Source: CAZEAP01 sp964510315 (GTDB lineage Bacteria > Planctomycetota > Brocadiia > SM23-32). Taken from it: DNA of 64,000 nt. Where the stretch lies: the NCBI GenBank assembly GCA_964510315.1, contig CAZEAP010000016.1, positions 14,289 to 78,288 of the forward strand, given 5' to 3'. A model generated the notes under the pieces. That model saw nothing but the letters and a program-made list of their open reading frames with translations, was not told the DNA's origin and did not search any database. Positions within the stretch are counted from its first letter, which is position 1; every line of letters begins with the position of its first letter. The position numbers were made by a program, and so were the translations under genes. This document shows positions 16,613-25,434 of the stretch, one piece after another.

Positions 16613-17854
16613 ATGGGCCGGCCCACCGTCGCGCGCATCGACCTGGACGCACTGGCCCACAACGTGCGCGCCCTCCGGGAATCCGTCGGCAAGCGCAAGG
16701 TCTGCGCGGCGGTCAAGGCCGACGCCTACGGCCACGGCGCACTCGTGGTATCCCACACCCTCAGCCGGGCCGGGGTGGAGATGTTCGGCGTGGCCATGAC
16801 CGAAGAGGCCGTCGACCTTCGCATCTCGGGCATCCGCGAGCCCATCGTCCTGCTGACCGCCGTGCCCTCGGCCGACATCGATCTGCTGCTGGAGTACTCC
16901 ATCACCGCCTGCGTGGCCGAGGAGGATTTCGCTGCTGAACTCGCCGACGCGGCCCTCGAGCACAACACGGTTGCGGAAGTCCACGTCAACGTGGACACCG
17001 GCATGCACCGGATGGGCCTGAACTGGGAGGAAGCGGCGAAGGTGATCCTGCACATCCACAGCCTGGACGGACTGCGCATCTCGGGCATATTCAGCCACTT
17101 CGCCTGCTCGGATGCCGACGACCTCGACTTCTCCAGGGAGCAGGTCCGCCGGTTCCGTTCCACGCTCAGCCAGCTCCGGAGGGCCGGGATGGAGCTGCCC
17201 CTCATCCACATGGCCAACAGCAACGCGGTGCTGCGACTGCCGGAGGCCCACTTCGACGCCGTCCGGCCCGGGCTCATGCTTTACGGCCTGTTCTCCCGCC
17301 CTGAACTCCGCGCCAGGGTCCAACTGGAGCCCGTGCTCTCGATGCGAACGCGCATCATGCAGTGCCGCCGGCTGGCCGAGGGGGAGAAACTCGGATACGG
17401 ACGCACCTTCACCACGTGGCGCGACTCGGTCATCGCCACCCTTCCGGTGGGCTACCACGACGGATTCATCCGGCAATTCTCCAACACCGGGGAGGTGCTG
17501 GTCAGGGGCCGGCGTGTCCCGGTGGTCGGCCGGGTATGTATGGACCAGACCCTTGTGGACGTCACCGACGTCCCCGACGCGCAGCCCGGCGACGAAGTGG
17601 TCATCTACGGCGCACAGGGGACCGATTCCATCAGCGTCGAGGAGATGGCCAACCGCGTGGAGAGGATACCCTACGAGCTGACCTGTTCGGTGGGTCCGCG
17701 GGTGCGGCGGGAGTTTGTGCAAGATGGCACGGTCGTGGTAGAAACTCCTTTCCGGTCCCTGGTGCCGGCCGGCGCCGTCAAGGAGGAAATCTTCAGCCGT
17801 GCCGAAGGAGACGAACCGCCCGATAGAGGACCTCTTAAACGCGGAGCGGCCTGA
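16613..17854 (+). CDS. alr: Alanine racemase
   Basis: A 413-residue PLP enzyme interconverting L- and D-alanine for peptidoglycan. The PLP lysine is K35 in AAVKADAYGHG, close to the N-terminus as usual. The catalytic Tyr of the second domain lies in EKLGYGRTFT, and VGRVCMDQTLVDVTDV is the conserved C-terminal-domain motif. ATG 16613 follows GGAGG. The protein is about 40 residues longer than typical alanine racemases because of a C-terminal tail (from about FRSLVPAG onward) that is read through the start of the next gene. It overlaps that gene by 56 bp, so the two are probably translationally linked. Confidence 0.95.
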   Translation: MGRPTVARIDLDALAHNVRALRESVGKRKVCAAVKADAYGHGALVVSHTLSRAGVEMFGVAMTEEAVDLRISGIREPIVLLTAVPSADIDLLLEYSITACVAEEDFAAELADAALEHNTVAEVHVNVDTGMHRMGLNWEEAAKVILHIHSLDGLRISGIFSHFACSDADDLDFSREQVRRFRSTLSQLRRAGMELPLIHMANSNAVLRLPEAHFDAVRPGLMLYGLFSRPELRARVQLEPVLSMRTRIMQCRRLAEGEKLGYGRTFTTWRDSVIATLPVGYHDGFIRQFSNTGEVLVRGRRVPVVGRVCMDQTLVDVTDVPDAQPGDEVVIYGAQGTDSISVEEMANRVERIPYELTCSVGPRVRREFVQDGTVVVETPFRSLVPAGAVKEEIFSRAEGDEPPDRGPLKRGAA

Positions 17855-19049
17855 CCTCCGTGCCGCCGCGACGCGTCTCCGCTGCCTCGATGAACTGGCT
17901 GACTTCACCTACGCCTCCCGTCCTTTCCTCGATCACCTGCAGAAACTTGTGGACGAACTGCTGGCCGACCCGCCTCCCGCCGGAAGCACGCGCGGAAGCC
18001 TGAAGCCCTGGTTCTCACCCACTCCCGCCGTATACCTCGCAGCCCTCCTGCTGCACGTCGGCCTCCCGAAGGTGGCCACTCTCGACGGCGGCATCCCGCC
18101 CCACGCCACAGAGAGCGCCTCCACCGCCCGGGAGGTCCTTCGCGAAGCCGGCTGCCCGTTTGAGGTCCGTGAGCACGCCGTCGCCCTGGTCTCAAACCGC
18201 AGAAAACCCGCCTCCCTCCTCGGCTCCGGCGCCCTTGCGGAGACCTACATGGAGCTGGCCTGCGCGCTGGACCTGCGGACGCTCTACTACCTCGCCCGGG
18301 CGGAGGCACGGGTCGCCGGCGACGACGAAGAGGCGTCGCGCATGCAGGCCTTCCGCCGCCACGTGGAGGGCCTCGGCGTCTTCACCGGTCCCCCGTCCCC
18401 GCCCCTCCCTGAGGAGCAGGTGCAGGAGCTGGGCTACGAGGACCAGCGCCGCCGGCACCGGGCCCTCAACGCCCTCCGCTACTTCCGGCTGGTCGCCCGA
18501 ATGACCGAGCACGACTGGTTCGCCGAGCGACTCCGCCAGGAGCAAGACCGCCCCAACTGCCGCCTGCACCTGCTGGTCGGTCCGGCCGGTTGTGGCAAGT
18601 CGAGCTGGGCACTGGACCACCTGGACCATACCGAAATTATCTCCTCCGACCGAATGCGTCGGGAGCTGACCGGCGATCCCGCCGACCAGAGCCAGAACTA
18701 CCTGGTGTTCCAGCGCTGCATGGACCGGGCGCGCGAGCAGTTGCAGCGTGGCCGCGAGGTCACCTTCGACGCCACCAACTACTGCCGGAAGCTCCGGAAG
18801 ATGCCTCTCCAGGCCGCCCGCTGGTCCGGGGCCGAGATCGTCAGCTACTTCTTCGACGTCGGGCTGCGGGAGGCACTCGCCCGCAACCGCAAGCGCGAAC
18901 GGATGGTCCCCGAGGACGTCATCCGCCGGCACCACCGACTGCTCGAACCCCCGGCCCTCTTCGAGGCGGACCGCCACCTGCTGGTCGGGCCGGAGGGTGC
19001 CACCCGCCTCTACTGGCCGGTCCAGTCGGCCGGACCCGAGCAGGACTGA
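17799..19049 (+). CDS. HD-Pnk-like protein: HD-type domain plus polynucleotide-kinase-like P-loop domain
   Basis: A 416-residue protein. The C-terminal half is a T4-Pnk-like P-loop kinase: GPAGCGKSSW (261-270), ISSDRMRRELTGD, FDATNYCRK, and an Arg-rich lid RNRKRERMVPEDVI. The N-terminal half (about 20-200) has the helical pattern of an HD phosphohydrolase (YLAALLLHVGLPKV, then PHATESASTAREVL), but the HD pair reads HV, so its metal site may be lost. The layout resembles Runella HD-Pnk, which heals RNA ends through a 5'-OH kinase and a 2',3' phosphatase. GTG 17799 has AAGGAGG upstream and lies inside alr. The 3' end overlaps the convergent dehydrogenase gene by 40 bp. RNA repair is inferred; zeta-toxin-like kinases are an alternative. 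Confidence 0.6.
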   Translation: MPKETNRPIEDLLNAERPDLRAAATRLRCLDELADFTYASRPFLDHLQKLVDELLADPPPAGSTRGSLKPWFSPTPAVYLAALLLHVGLPKVATLDGGIPPHATESASTAREVLREAGCPFEVREHAVALVSNRRKPASLLGSGALAETYMELACALDLRTLYYLARAEARVAGDDEEASRMQAFRRHVEGLGVFTGPPSPPLPEEQVQELGYEDQRRRHRALNALRYFRLVARMTEHDWFAERLRQEQDRPNCRLHLLVGPAGCGKSSWALDHLDHTEIISSDRMRRELTGDPADQSQNYLVFQRCMDRAREQLQRGREVTFDATNYCRKLRKMPLQAARWSGAEIVSYFFDVGLREALARNRKRERMVPEDVIRRHHRLLEPPALFEADRHLLVGPEGATRLYWPVQSAGPEQD

Positions 19050-20056
19050 GCCACCCGGTTGCGCAAGCGGCCCTCCACCAGCCACATCCGCGCGGTCTCG
19101 GCGGCCTTGTAGCGCATCTCGTGCCAGGCGTCCTTCGAATACCAGGCAACGTGGGGGTTGATGATCAGCCGCCCCCGCAGCCACGGGGCGTCCTCCCTCC
19201 AGGCCCGCAGCAGGGAGTGGTCGGCCGGCGGCTCGGAGGCCAGCACGTCCACCGCCGCCGAGGCCAGTCGCCTGCTCCGCAGGGCCTTCTCCAGGCAGCT
19301 CAGGCTCGCCAATATCGCGCCCCGGGCCGTGTTGACCAGCGACGCGCCGGGCTTCAACCGCTCGAAGAACGCCTCGTCCACCATGCCCCTGGTCTCTTCG
19401 GTCAGCGGGCAGTGGAGGGTGATCACGTCGGCCTGCGGAAGCAACTCCCCCAGGTCCCATGCCCGCTCGTAGCCGACGGCCTTCTCGTGCCCCGACGGCT
19501 TGTACGGGTCGTAGCCGAGGATGCGGTAGCCGAATGGTTTCATCCGGTTGATCACGGCGGTGCCGATCCGGCCCACGCCGATCACTCCCAGAGTCCGCGC
19601 GCGGGTGCGCCGGAGCGGCTTCAGCAGGTTCTCCTGCCAGGTGTCGGCATAGCGCCGGCATTCCCGGTCGTACTGGACGGTCTTGCGCTGGAGGGCCAGT
19701 ATCATGGCGCAGGCGGCGTCGGCCACCTCCTCGGTGCCGTAGTCGGGCGTGTTGCACACCGGTATGTCCCGCTCGGCCATGGCCGGCACCTCCACCGTGT
19801 CGTAGCCCACCCCGTAGCGCACCACGATGCGGCAGTTCTCCAGGTACGGCAGGAGTTCCCGGTCAAGGGGCCGGTGCCAGGCGAGCAGGCCCTCGGCCCG
19901 GCGCCACTGCTCCCGTGCCGCCTCGTCCTCGCGCCAGTCGCGGAGGTACACGAAGTCCGCCTCCGGGAACGCCTCGCGCTCCACGTCGGGCGGCGGCTGG
20001 ACGTAGTCGGTGATCCCGATGTTGTAGCGCCTGCCGGCCTGCGTCTCCTCGGCCAT
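19010..20056 (-). CDS. D-isomer-specific 2-hydroxyacid dehydrogenase (CtBP-like)
   Basis: A 348-residue NAD(P)-dependent oxidoreductase for D-2-hydroxyacids. It shows the NAD-binding loop GVIGVGRIG (157-165), catalytic Arg245 in NTARGA, Glu275 in LASEPP and His302 in NPHVAWYS, the full catalytic triad. The hinge region VRYGVGYDTVEVPAMAERDI is typical of the C-terminal-binding-protein subgroup. ATG 20056 has AAGGAGA upstream; the frame is open further upstream, but without a comparable site. It lies 37 bp downstream of a UroD-like gene on the same strand, so the two probably form a small catabolic operon. The substrate is unknown. Confidence 0.9.
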   Translation of the reverse strand: MAEETQAGRRYNIGITDYVQPPPDVEREAFPEADFVYLRDWREDEAAREQWRRAEGLLAWHRPLDRELLPYLENCRIVVRYGVGYDTVEVPAMAERDIPVCNTPDYGTEEVADAACAMILALQRKTVQYDRECRRYADTWQENLLKPLRRTRARTLGVIGVGRIGTAVINRMKPFGYRILGYDPYKPSGHEKAVGYERAWDLGELLPQADVITLHCPLTEETRGMVDEAFFERLKPGASLVNTARGAILASLSCLEKALRSRRLASAAVDVLASEPPADHSLLRAWREDAPWLRGRLIINPHVAWYSKDAWHEMRYKAAETARMWLVEGRLRNRVAQSCSGPADWTGQ

Positions 20057-20093
20057 CTTGCGTATCTCCTTCCCCCGGGGGGCGTGAACGAGC

Positions 20094-21182
20094 CTACTCC
20101 TTGCCGACCAGCCCCTGAAGGGCGCGAGCGTAGTAGCAGTAGTTCTCCCAGGAAACATTGTCCGGAATCAGGTGGTCCAGGTCCGGGATGTATCGGCCTT
20201 TCTCCACGGCGGGCCGGACGCGTTCCAGCTCCGCGTCGATCGCCTCCGGCCCCGCCGCGAGGGCGCGCTTGTCGATCCCTCCCATCATGGCGAGGGTGGG
20301 ATAGTCGTCCCGGAAGACGTTCACGTCGCATCCGGCCGCCACCTCGAAGGGCCACAGGTAGTTGACGCCGGCCTCCATCATGGGCGGCACGATGGGATCC
20401 GGGTAGCCGTCGGTGTCCACCGAGACGAGCGGCACCTCGTTCCTCCGGGCGAACTCCTTGATGCGGCGGTAGCGGGGTCCCAGGAACTCCCCCCAGTGGT
20501 CCGGCGAGATCAGCGGTCCCTGCCGGCCGCACATGTCCTCCCAGATGTGGATCTGGTCCACCCGTACCCCCTCCGCCGCGACCTGCTCGAACACGGTCAG
20601 GTAAACCGTGCAGAGGTGCTCCATGATCTCGTGGAGCAACTCCGGCCGGCTGTAGAAGGACAGCAGCACTTCCTCGTCTCCCAGCAGCCAGCGGGCGCCG
20701 CCGTAGAAAGTCACGTCCGGGTAGTAGCCGAGCTGGATCGGATAACCCTTCTCGGTCCACTCGGCGCACTTCTCCCGCCAGTCGCCCTCCAGCCTGCCGG
20801 GGTGCGCCGGGTCGAGCCGCTCTTCCTTGTAGCGTTCCCAGTCCCGGGGGGTCTTCACGGGAAACTCGACGAACTCCGGCATGGACATCCCGCCCTTGTA
20901 GTCACGACGGGTTATTCCCCAGGGGTCGATGAAGACGAGGTAATCGTCGCTCTCCTCCAGTATCTCCTTCTCAAACGGCGGGCAGGGACCGCAGTTGACC
21001 GGCACGGTCTGGGGCGGCACGTCCGTCTCGAAGGGGTCCCGGTGATCGGTGATGTCCTCGGGCAGACCCTCCCGTCGCCACCGCTCCCACGTGGTGGACC
21101 ACGGTCCCCAACGGAGCCAGTACGGCGGGCGGTCCGCATCCTCGCCCAGCAGACACGCCAGAAAGCGTTCTCTGTCGTCCAT
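20094..21182 (-). CDS. Uroporphyrinogen-decarboxylase-like (MtaA/CmuA-type) protein 1
   Basis: A 362-residue TIM-barrel protein of the UroD superfamily. It begins MDDRERFLACLLGEDADRPP, the standard N-terminal pattern of MtaA/CmuA-type methyltransferases, and contains IHIWEDMCGRQGPLISPDHW, EVPLVSVDTDGYPDP and GGIDKRALAAGPEAID. The Arg residues of true HemE are not evident at the N-terminus, and three related proteins in one window argue against haem synthesis. Members move methyl groups between corrinoid proteins or thiols. GAAGGAGA precedes the ATG. Its partner may be the dehydrogenase just downstream. The substrate is unknown. Confidence 0.8.
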   Translation of the reverse strand: MDDRERFLACLLGEDADRPPYWLRWGPWSTTWERWRREGLPEDITDHRDPFETDVPPQTVPVNCGPCPPFEKEILEESDDYLVFIDPWGITRRDYKGGMSMPEFVEFPVKTPRDWERYKEERLDPAHPGRLEGDWREKCAEWTEKGYPIQLGYYPDVTFYGGARWLLGDEEVLLSFYSRPELLHEIMEHLCTVYLTVFEQVAAEGVRVDQIHIWEDMCGRQGPLISPDHWGEFLGPRYRRIKEFARRNEVPLVSVDTDGYPDPIVPPMMEAGVNYLWPFEVAAGCDVNVFRDDYPTLAMMGGIDKRALAAGPEAIDAELERVRPAVEKGRYIPDLDHLIPDNVSWENYCYYARALQGLVGKE

Positions 21183-21766
21183 GCCCTTTGGTCTCCTTCA
21201 TCCGGCGATGTGCGGCCGATAGCACCAAAGCGATACCTGTGTGCTTACGCCGCAACGGGTCGACGCGTAGCAGATAGTTCTTTCTATTGTTATTCGGGTA
21301 TGCGCCTGGTTGCACGCGACACATGCCCATTTGGATTTTGCGTCACATGCTTTTATGTAATCAGCTCTTCCAACACAATGGGTTCGTTTCGTAATCGGGC
21401 CCCCGCCGCGGCACGGGAGTTTGGAGCACTGCATCGGGCGGCCTCGCCCGCCACAGACGGACTCCCAACCCATCGCCGGGAAATAGTGCGCGGCATCTTG
21501 CGTCTCCCGCCGAGAACTCAGGGGGCCCTGAAGCCGTCCGAGCCCGCATAACCGTACTCGTCCTTGCCCCACGCGTCAAGGTATAGCCAGATATGGGGGG
21601 AGAAGCTCCGAAGGCCGGCGCGTTTAGCAGCCTGAGGGATGCACCGGAGATTACATGCCGCGTCCGGCCACCGGTAGCGACGGTAGGACGTGATCTCAGC
21701 GCGACATAACAGAAACTGTGGATTTTGCGAATAAGTGGCTTGCGTGTCTCATGTATAGGTGCTAAG
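21183..21766. other. Long intergenic region upstream of the cas operon
   Basis: About 580 bp without a convincing gene. Its composition is less GC-rich than its neighbours in 21230-21400. No tRNA or clear sigma70 pair was found. A minus-strand open stretch (21518-21740) has protein-like composition but no recognisable start or family and could be a gene remnant. The cas promoter is expected near the 3' end but cannot be placed with confidence. Confidence 0.4.
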
Positions 21767-21781
21767 GTTCCTTAAAGGAAC
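21767..21781. promoter_or_regulatory. 15-bp perfect palindrome upstream of cas5c (possible operator)
   Basis: GTTCCTT-A-AAGGAAC is perfectly symmetric and lies 33 bp before the cas5c ATG, between the likely promoter zone and the ribosome-binding site. Position and symmetry suit a dimeric repressor site. No regulator gene is visible within the locus. Confidence 0.4.
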
Positions 21782-21814
21782 GGTCGCACCTTCCAGGGAG
21801 GGAGACTTGAAGCA

Positions 21815-22459
21815 ATGGGTGATTACACCGTCGCGTTGGAAATTGCAGGGACGGCAGCGATGTGGACCCGGCCCGACACCGGAGACTCGCCTGTCACGTA
21901 TCCCGCACCCACCTATGGGGCAGTGAAGGGGATATTTGAGTCTATCCTCTGGAGCCAATGGGCGGAGGTCGTTCCCGTCAAAGTCGAAATATGCAAACCA
22001 CTGAAATACCACGATTACACCACGAACTACGGTGGGCCGCTGCGCAAGTCCCGGTTGATGGCTAAGGGCGCGAACTATCAGCTGCTCGCCACGATTCTGG
22101 TGGATGTCTGCTATCGCTTGTACGCGAAGATCGAGGCAAAACCGGCCAACTACGGCCGGCACGGCCGGCCGGGCAAACAAACGGTGGGCACAACGAACGG
22201 CGCGCACGCCTACAAGGCGCGGTTTGAGCGGAGGCTTGACCGGGGAAGGTGCTTCTCCACGCCTTTTCTCGGATGGAAAGAGTTCACTGCCGATTACTGG
22301 GGAACACCCCGTCCGGAGTCGGCGCCCTGCCGGGAGATCAACCTTGTGCTTCCCAGCATGCTGCGTACATGCTTCCCCGAAGGGAAGAATTCCGAATGGC
22401 GACCGGTCTACGACCAAAAGGTTCACATAAAGAACGGAGTGCTCAATTATGCTGAATGA
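21815..22459 (+). CDS. cas5c: Cas5c (Cas5d), type I-C crRNA-processing and Cascade subunit
   Basis: A 214-residue RAMP protein. In type I-C systems Cas5c replaces Cas6: it cuts the pre-crRNA within each repeat and stays bound to the 5' handle of Cascade. The sequence has the I-C Cas5 start (IAGTAAMWTRPDTGDSPVTY), PAPTYGAVKGIFESI and a C-terminal CREINLVLPSMLRTCFPEG. Tyr, His and Lys residues lie in the NGAHAYKAR region, consistent with the nuclease centre, but the exact triad cannot be assigned without alignment. GGGAGGGAG precedes the ATG. It overlaps cas8c by 11 bp. Confidence 0.92.
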   Translation: MGDYTVALEIAGTAAMWTRPDTGDSPVTYPAPTYGAVKGIFESILWSQWAEVVPVKVEICKPLKYHDYTTNYGGPLRKSRLMAKGANYQLLATILVDVCYRLYAKIEAKPANYGRHGRPGKQTVGTTNGAHAYKARFERRLDRGRCFSTPFLGWKEFTADYWGTPRPESAPCREINLVLPSMLRTCFPEGKNSEWRPVYDQKVHIKNGVLNYAE

Positions 22460-24554
22460 ACTGGACGACCTCGCTCGAAGCATGCAGGATGCCGGGATCG
22501 AGCCGCAGGTCTGGCATAAGCAATATAAGCGATGCCCCACCGGGAACGACACATACATCGTATACGTGGGCCCAAACGGGAGCGTCGGGGGCCTGAGGCG
22601 AGTAGAGGAGACCGAGGATATCTCGAAGATGCGGAAATACGAGAAAGCAAACGGCTACTCTTTTCCGGCTTTCAACGTTGCTGCACTCGGTAAAGCGGAG
22701 ACGGAAACTGCACAGAAAGCCATGGACCACCTGTCGGCGCTCTTGGACTCAGAAACGCCCTGCTCCCGAGATGCCCTCGAGGAGGCCGTCAACGCAGTTC
22801 TGGAACAATGCGAAAACCTCTGGGAACGCAAGGCCGACAGGATAACGAGTTGTCTGGCGCAGAAATCGCTGGAGTTGGGCGATAGGATCCTGCCGGCTCC
22901 GGAGAGATTTAAGGCCATCGAGGAGCTGATCAATAGAGCCTCCCAGTTGGATGCCGCCACATTGCGGGCGGAACTGAGGGGCGCGGTGCTCCGCCAAATG
23001 GTGCTCCATCCCGACAGTGCGAAGGATCTATCAACGACGCTACTTGCAACGACCAGAGCTACCGCACCGAACGTCACTCTGATGCTGGAACTGTCAGACT
23101 GGCAAGAGTACGACTACCCGACGGACCATGAGAAATGCCGGAAGTGGATCAACCGACGGTTGTGCCGGGATCAAGAAGATCGAAGCGATGCCGAAGAGCC
23201 GGTCGAAGACGCATTTGGCAAAGATATGGCCGGCGCCCGCGGGAAACTGCCCCATCCTACTTTGCCGGTGCTTGGACAGGTGACACTTCGCGCCATGAGC
23301 ACCGAATCCCCGTGTCAGAAGCGCTACGGCCGGGGAGACGAACAAAGCTTCCCCGCTGGCACTGCGACACGACGTTCGCTCGCGGCGGCCCTCGAATGGC
23401 TGGCTGACCGCGATCGCCAGGGAAAGACCTGGGAGAGCGTCTCGAACGCCTGCTATGGCAGTGCCGTGTTATTCGCTTACCCCTCGATCCTGAGCCCCGA
23501 CCCGCCCGAACTGGCCGGGCTCATCGGGGGGCCGGCAAGGGATTCCGGAGCTGTCAAGTTCGAGGCCGCAGCCGAGGTTGTCATCGGTGCGCTCAGGGCT
23601 CTGCGCTCTGAACACCCTGAAGCGCATATGAGCGTCTTCGTTCTGCGAAAGAGACCCGGAGATGCCAGGACAAAGGTGCTGGTCAGTCGACGGTTTCGTG
23701 CCGTATCCCTGATAGACGGCGCGCGCGAGTGGCGTCGCAACGCGAGCAACATTCCGCCGATAGCAATCCAGACCGGCACTGAGGCGAGCCCCAACTGGGT
23801 CACACCGAGGGCCCCGTTTCCGGCCGAGGCGGTGGAATGTCTGAATGTTGTCTGGCTCGAGGGAGGCCGGCGAAGCGCAGAGGTGGAGGGGCTTAACATC
23901 GGCGACGGCCTGCGTTTGCTGCTGGACAGCGGGAGAAAGGTGCGGACTACGGCGCGAAGAGCCTTGCACCTGGCGTTGGAAAATGCCACCTCCTTCCTTC
24001 TTTCTTTGGGTCAGGCGGACCACCGGCGAGAGGGCCGGTTCAGATTGCGCGGGCGCCGCATGTACCAGGCAGCCGGGACGATTCCCGCGCTCCTCGGATT
24101 GCTTCTCGCAAAACTCGAAATCCGGAAAGGAGAATACATGGACAGTGCGCCATATCTCGTCGGCCGGCTACTGTCGCTGGCCGACACACTGCACAAGGAA
24201 TATTGCCGCTCGGTGCGGGAGGGCCAGACGCCCCCCAGGCTGATCGGGAATTCCCTGATGTCCACGGCCGTTGATAGACCGCAGGCCGGACTGGCCAGAC
24301 TCCACGAACGGATCACCGTATATCAGGGATGGGCCGACACCGCCGGGTCGTCCGAGGCTCGTCTCGCAAAATGGGCTCTCGCCCGCATGGGCGAAGTCGC
24401 GCAGGACCTTGGCCAACTGTCCTTGCCCGAGAGCACTACCGATGCCGACAAAGCCCAGATGTTGCTCGGCTACCTGGCATCGTGGAGTAGCAAGGATGTG
24501 GGCTCGGGCCAGGAGGACTCAAACGCAAGTGAGGAGGCAGAAGATGGTGAGTAA
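22449..24554 (+). CDS. cas8c: Cas8c (Csd1), type I-C Cascade large subunit
   Basis: A 701-residue protein beginning MLNELDDLARSMQDAGIEPQ. It is somewhat longer than typical Csd1 proteins (about 560-640). It recognises the PAM and holds the target in Cascade, and in I-C systems an internal start often yields the small subunit Cas11c. Features supporting Csd1 are YIVYVGPNGSVGGLRR near the N-terminus, FPAFNVAALG, and a C-terminal NCxx-type pattern in AAGTIPALLGLLLAKLEI then GQLLSLAD-like helices. GGAG precedes the ATG. Both ends overlap neighbours by 11 bp (cas5c upstream, cas7c downstream). The assignment rests mainly on locus position. Confidence 0.85.
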   Translation: MLNELDDLARSMQDAGIEPQVWHKQYKRCPTGNDTYIVYVGPNGSVGGLRRVEETEDISKMRKYEKANGYSFPAFNVAALGKAETETAQKAMDHLSALLDSETPCSRDALEEAVNAVLEQCENLWERKADRITSCLAQKSLELGDRILPAPERFKAIEELINRASQLDAATLRAELRGAVLRQMVLHPDSAKDLSTTLLATTRATAPNVTLMLELSDWQEYDYPTDHEKCRKWINRRLCRDQEDRSDAEEPVEDAFGKDMAGARGKLPHPTLPVLGQVTLRAMSTESPCQKRYGRGDEQSFPAGTATRRSLAAALEWLADRDRQGKTWESVSNACYGSAVLFAYPSILSPDPPELAGLIGGPARDSGAVKFEAAAEVVIGALRALRSEHPEAHMSVFVLRKRPGDARTKVLVSRRFRAVSLIDGAREWRRNASNIPPIAIQTGTEASPNWVTPRAPFPAEAVECLNVVWLEGGRRSAEVEGLNIGDGLRLLLDSGRKVRTTARRALHLALENATSFLLSLGQADHRREGRFRLRGRRMYQAAGTIPALLGLLLAKLEIRKGEYMDSAPYLVGRLLSLADTLHKEYCRSVREGQTPPRLIGNSLMSTAVDRPQAGLARLHERITVYQGWADTAGSSEARLAKWALARMGEVAQDLGQLSLPESTTDADKAQMLLGYLASWSSKDVGSGQEDSNASEEAEDGE

Positions 24555-25434
24555 GGAGGAGCAAAGCGAGGCTCTCAAACGAGGAACCGGTCTCCTTATC
24601 CTGGAGGCGGTCAATTCCAACCCCAACGGCGATCCCGACCGGGAAAGTGATCCCCGACAGCGCAACGACGGGCGCGGCCTCATTTCACCCGTCTCGTTCA
24701 AGCGGAAGCTTCGGGACCTCGTGGAGAACAAGGAAGGGCCGGTCTGGCAGGAAGTCGCAAAGAGCTTCGGAGACCCCCTGCCGCTGGACGAGTTCGCGAT
24801 CCTCGAAAGCCGCGGCCGTGACCGCAAGGAGATACGCCAGCAGTTGGAGAATGGTACCTTCGCGCAAAGGTACTGGGATGGCCGCCTCTTCGGGAACACC
24901 TTCCTGGAGGAAGAGGCGTCGACGGCCGTCAAGACGGGTGTCGCCCAGTTCGGTCTCGGCGTTTCGGTCAGCCCGGTGCAGATCGAGAGGATGACCACCA
25001 CCAATAAAGCAGGCGTCCAGGAAGGCAAGGATAGAGGCATGGCCCCCATGAGCTACCGCATCGTCGAGCACGGGGTTTACTGCATGCCGTTCTTCGTCAA
25101 CCCGACCGCGGCCAGCAAGTCCGGCTGCACCCAAAGGGACGTGGAACTGATGCTCCGCCTCATACCCTACGCATATACGCACAGCGCTTCCTATGTGCGG
25201 CCTTTCGTCACCATCCGCCATGCCTGGTACGCTATACACGGCTCTCCGCTTGGCTCTTGCCCGGATCACCTGATCCTGGAGGCCCTCAAGCCGACGCGAA
25301 AAGACGATCCGGAGGAACCGAGCACGGGCTGGGACGACTACGACGCGCCGGCAGGTTTGCCTGAGGAAGTTGACCAGCGGTTGGAGCGCTCTGTGGATCT
25401 TATGGCCCTGGAGGAGGAATGGATAACCCTTTAG
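24544..25434 (+). CDS. cas7c: Cas7c (Csd2), Cascade backbone subunit
   Basis: A 296-residue RAMP protein that polymerises along the crRNA spacer. It starts MVSKEEQSEALKRGTGLLIL and carries AVNSNPNGDPDRESDPRQRN, the characteristic Csd2/Csh2 N-terminal motif, then GVAQFGLGVSVSPVQIERMT and MAPMSYRIVEHGVYCM. ATG 24544 lies behind GAGGAGG inside the end of cas8c (11-bp overlap). The end overlaps cas3 by 16 bp, so all effector genes are translationally chained. Confidence 0.95.
   Translation: MVSKEEQSEALKRGTGLLILEAVNSNPNGDPDRESDPRQRNDGRGLISPVSFKRKLRDLVENKEGPVWQEVAKSFGDPLPLDEFAILESRGRDRKEIRQQLENGTFAQRYWDGRLFGNTFLEEEASTAVKTGVAQFGLGVSVSPVQIERMTTTNKAGVQEGKDRGMAPMSYRIVEHGVYCMPFFVNPTAASKSGCTQRDVELMLRLIPYAYTHSASYVRPFVTIRHAWYAIHGSPLGSCPDHLILEALKPTRKDDPEEPSTGWDDYDAPAGLPEEVDQRLERSVDLMALEEEWITL

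Noticed and set aside
16358..17908. N-terminal extension of the phosphoesterase frame by about 517 codons
   Set aside because: The extension is antisense to alr, and ATG 16357 with its own TATAAT promoter explains the gene.
20094..21182. True HemE (haem synthesis)
   Set aside because: The N-terminal pattern and the presence of further paralogues favour MtaA/CmuA-type methyltransferases.
21183..21814. A tRNA or small RNA gene upstream of cas5c
   Set aside because: No cloverleaf or T-loop pattern was found by eye in either strand.
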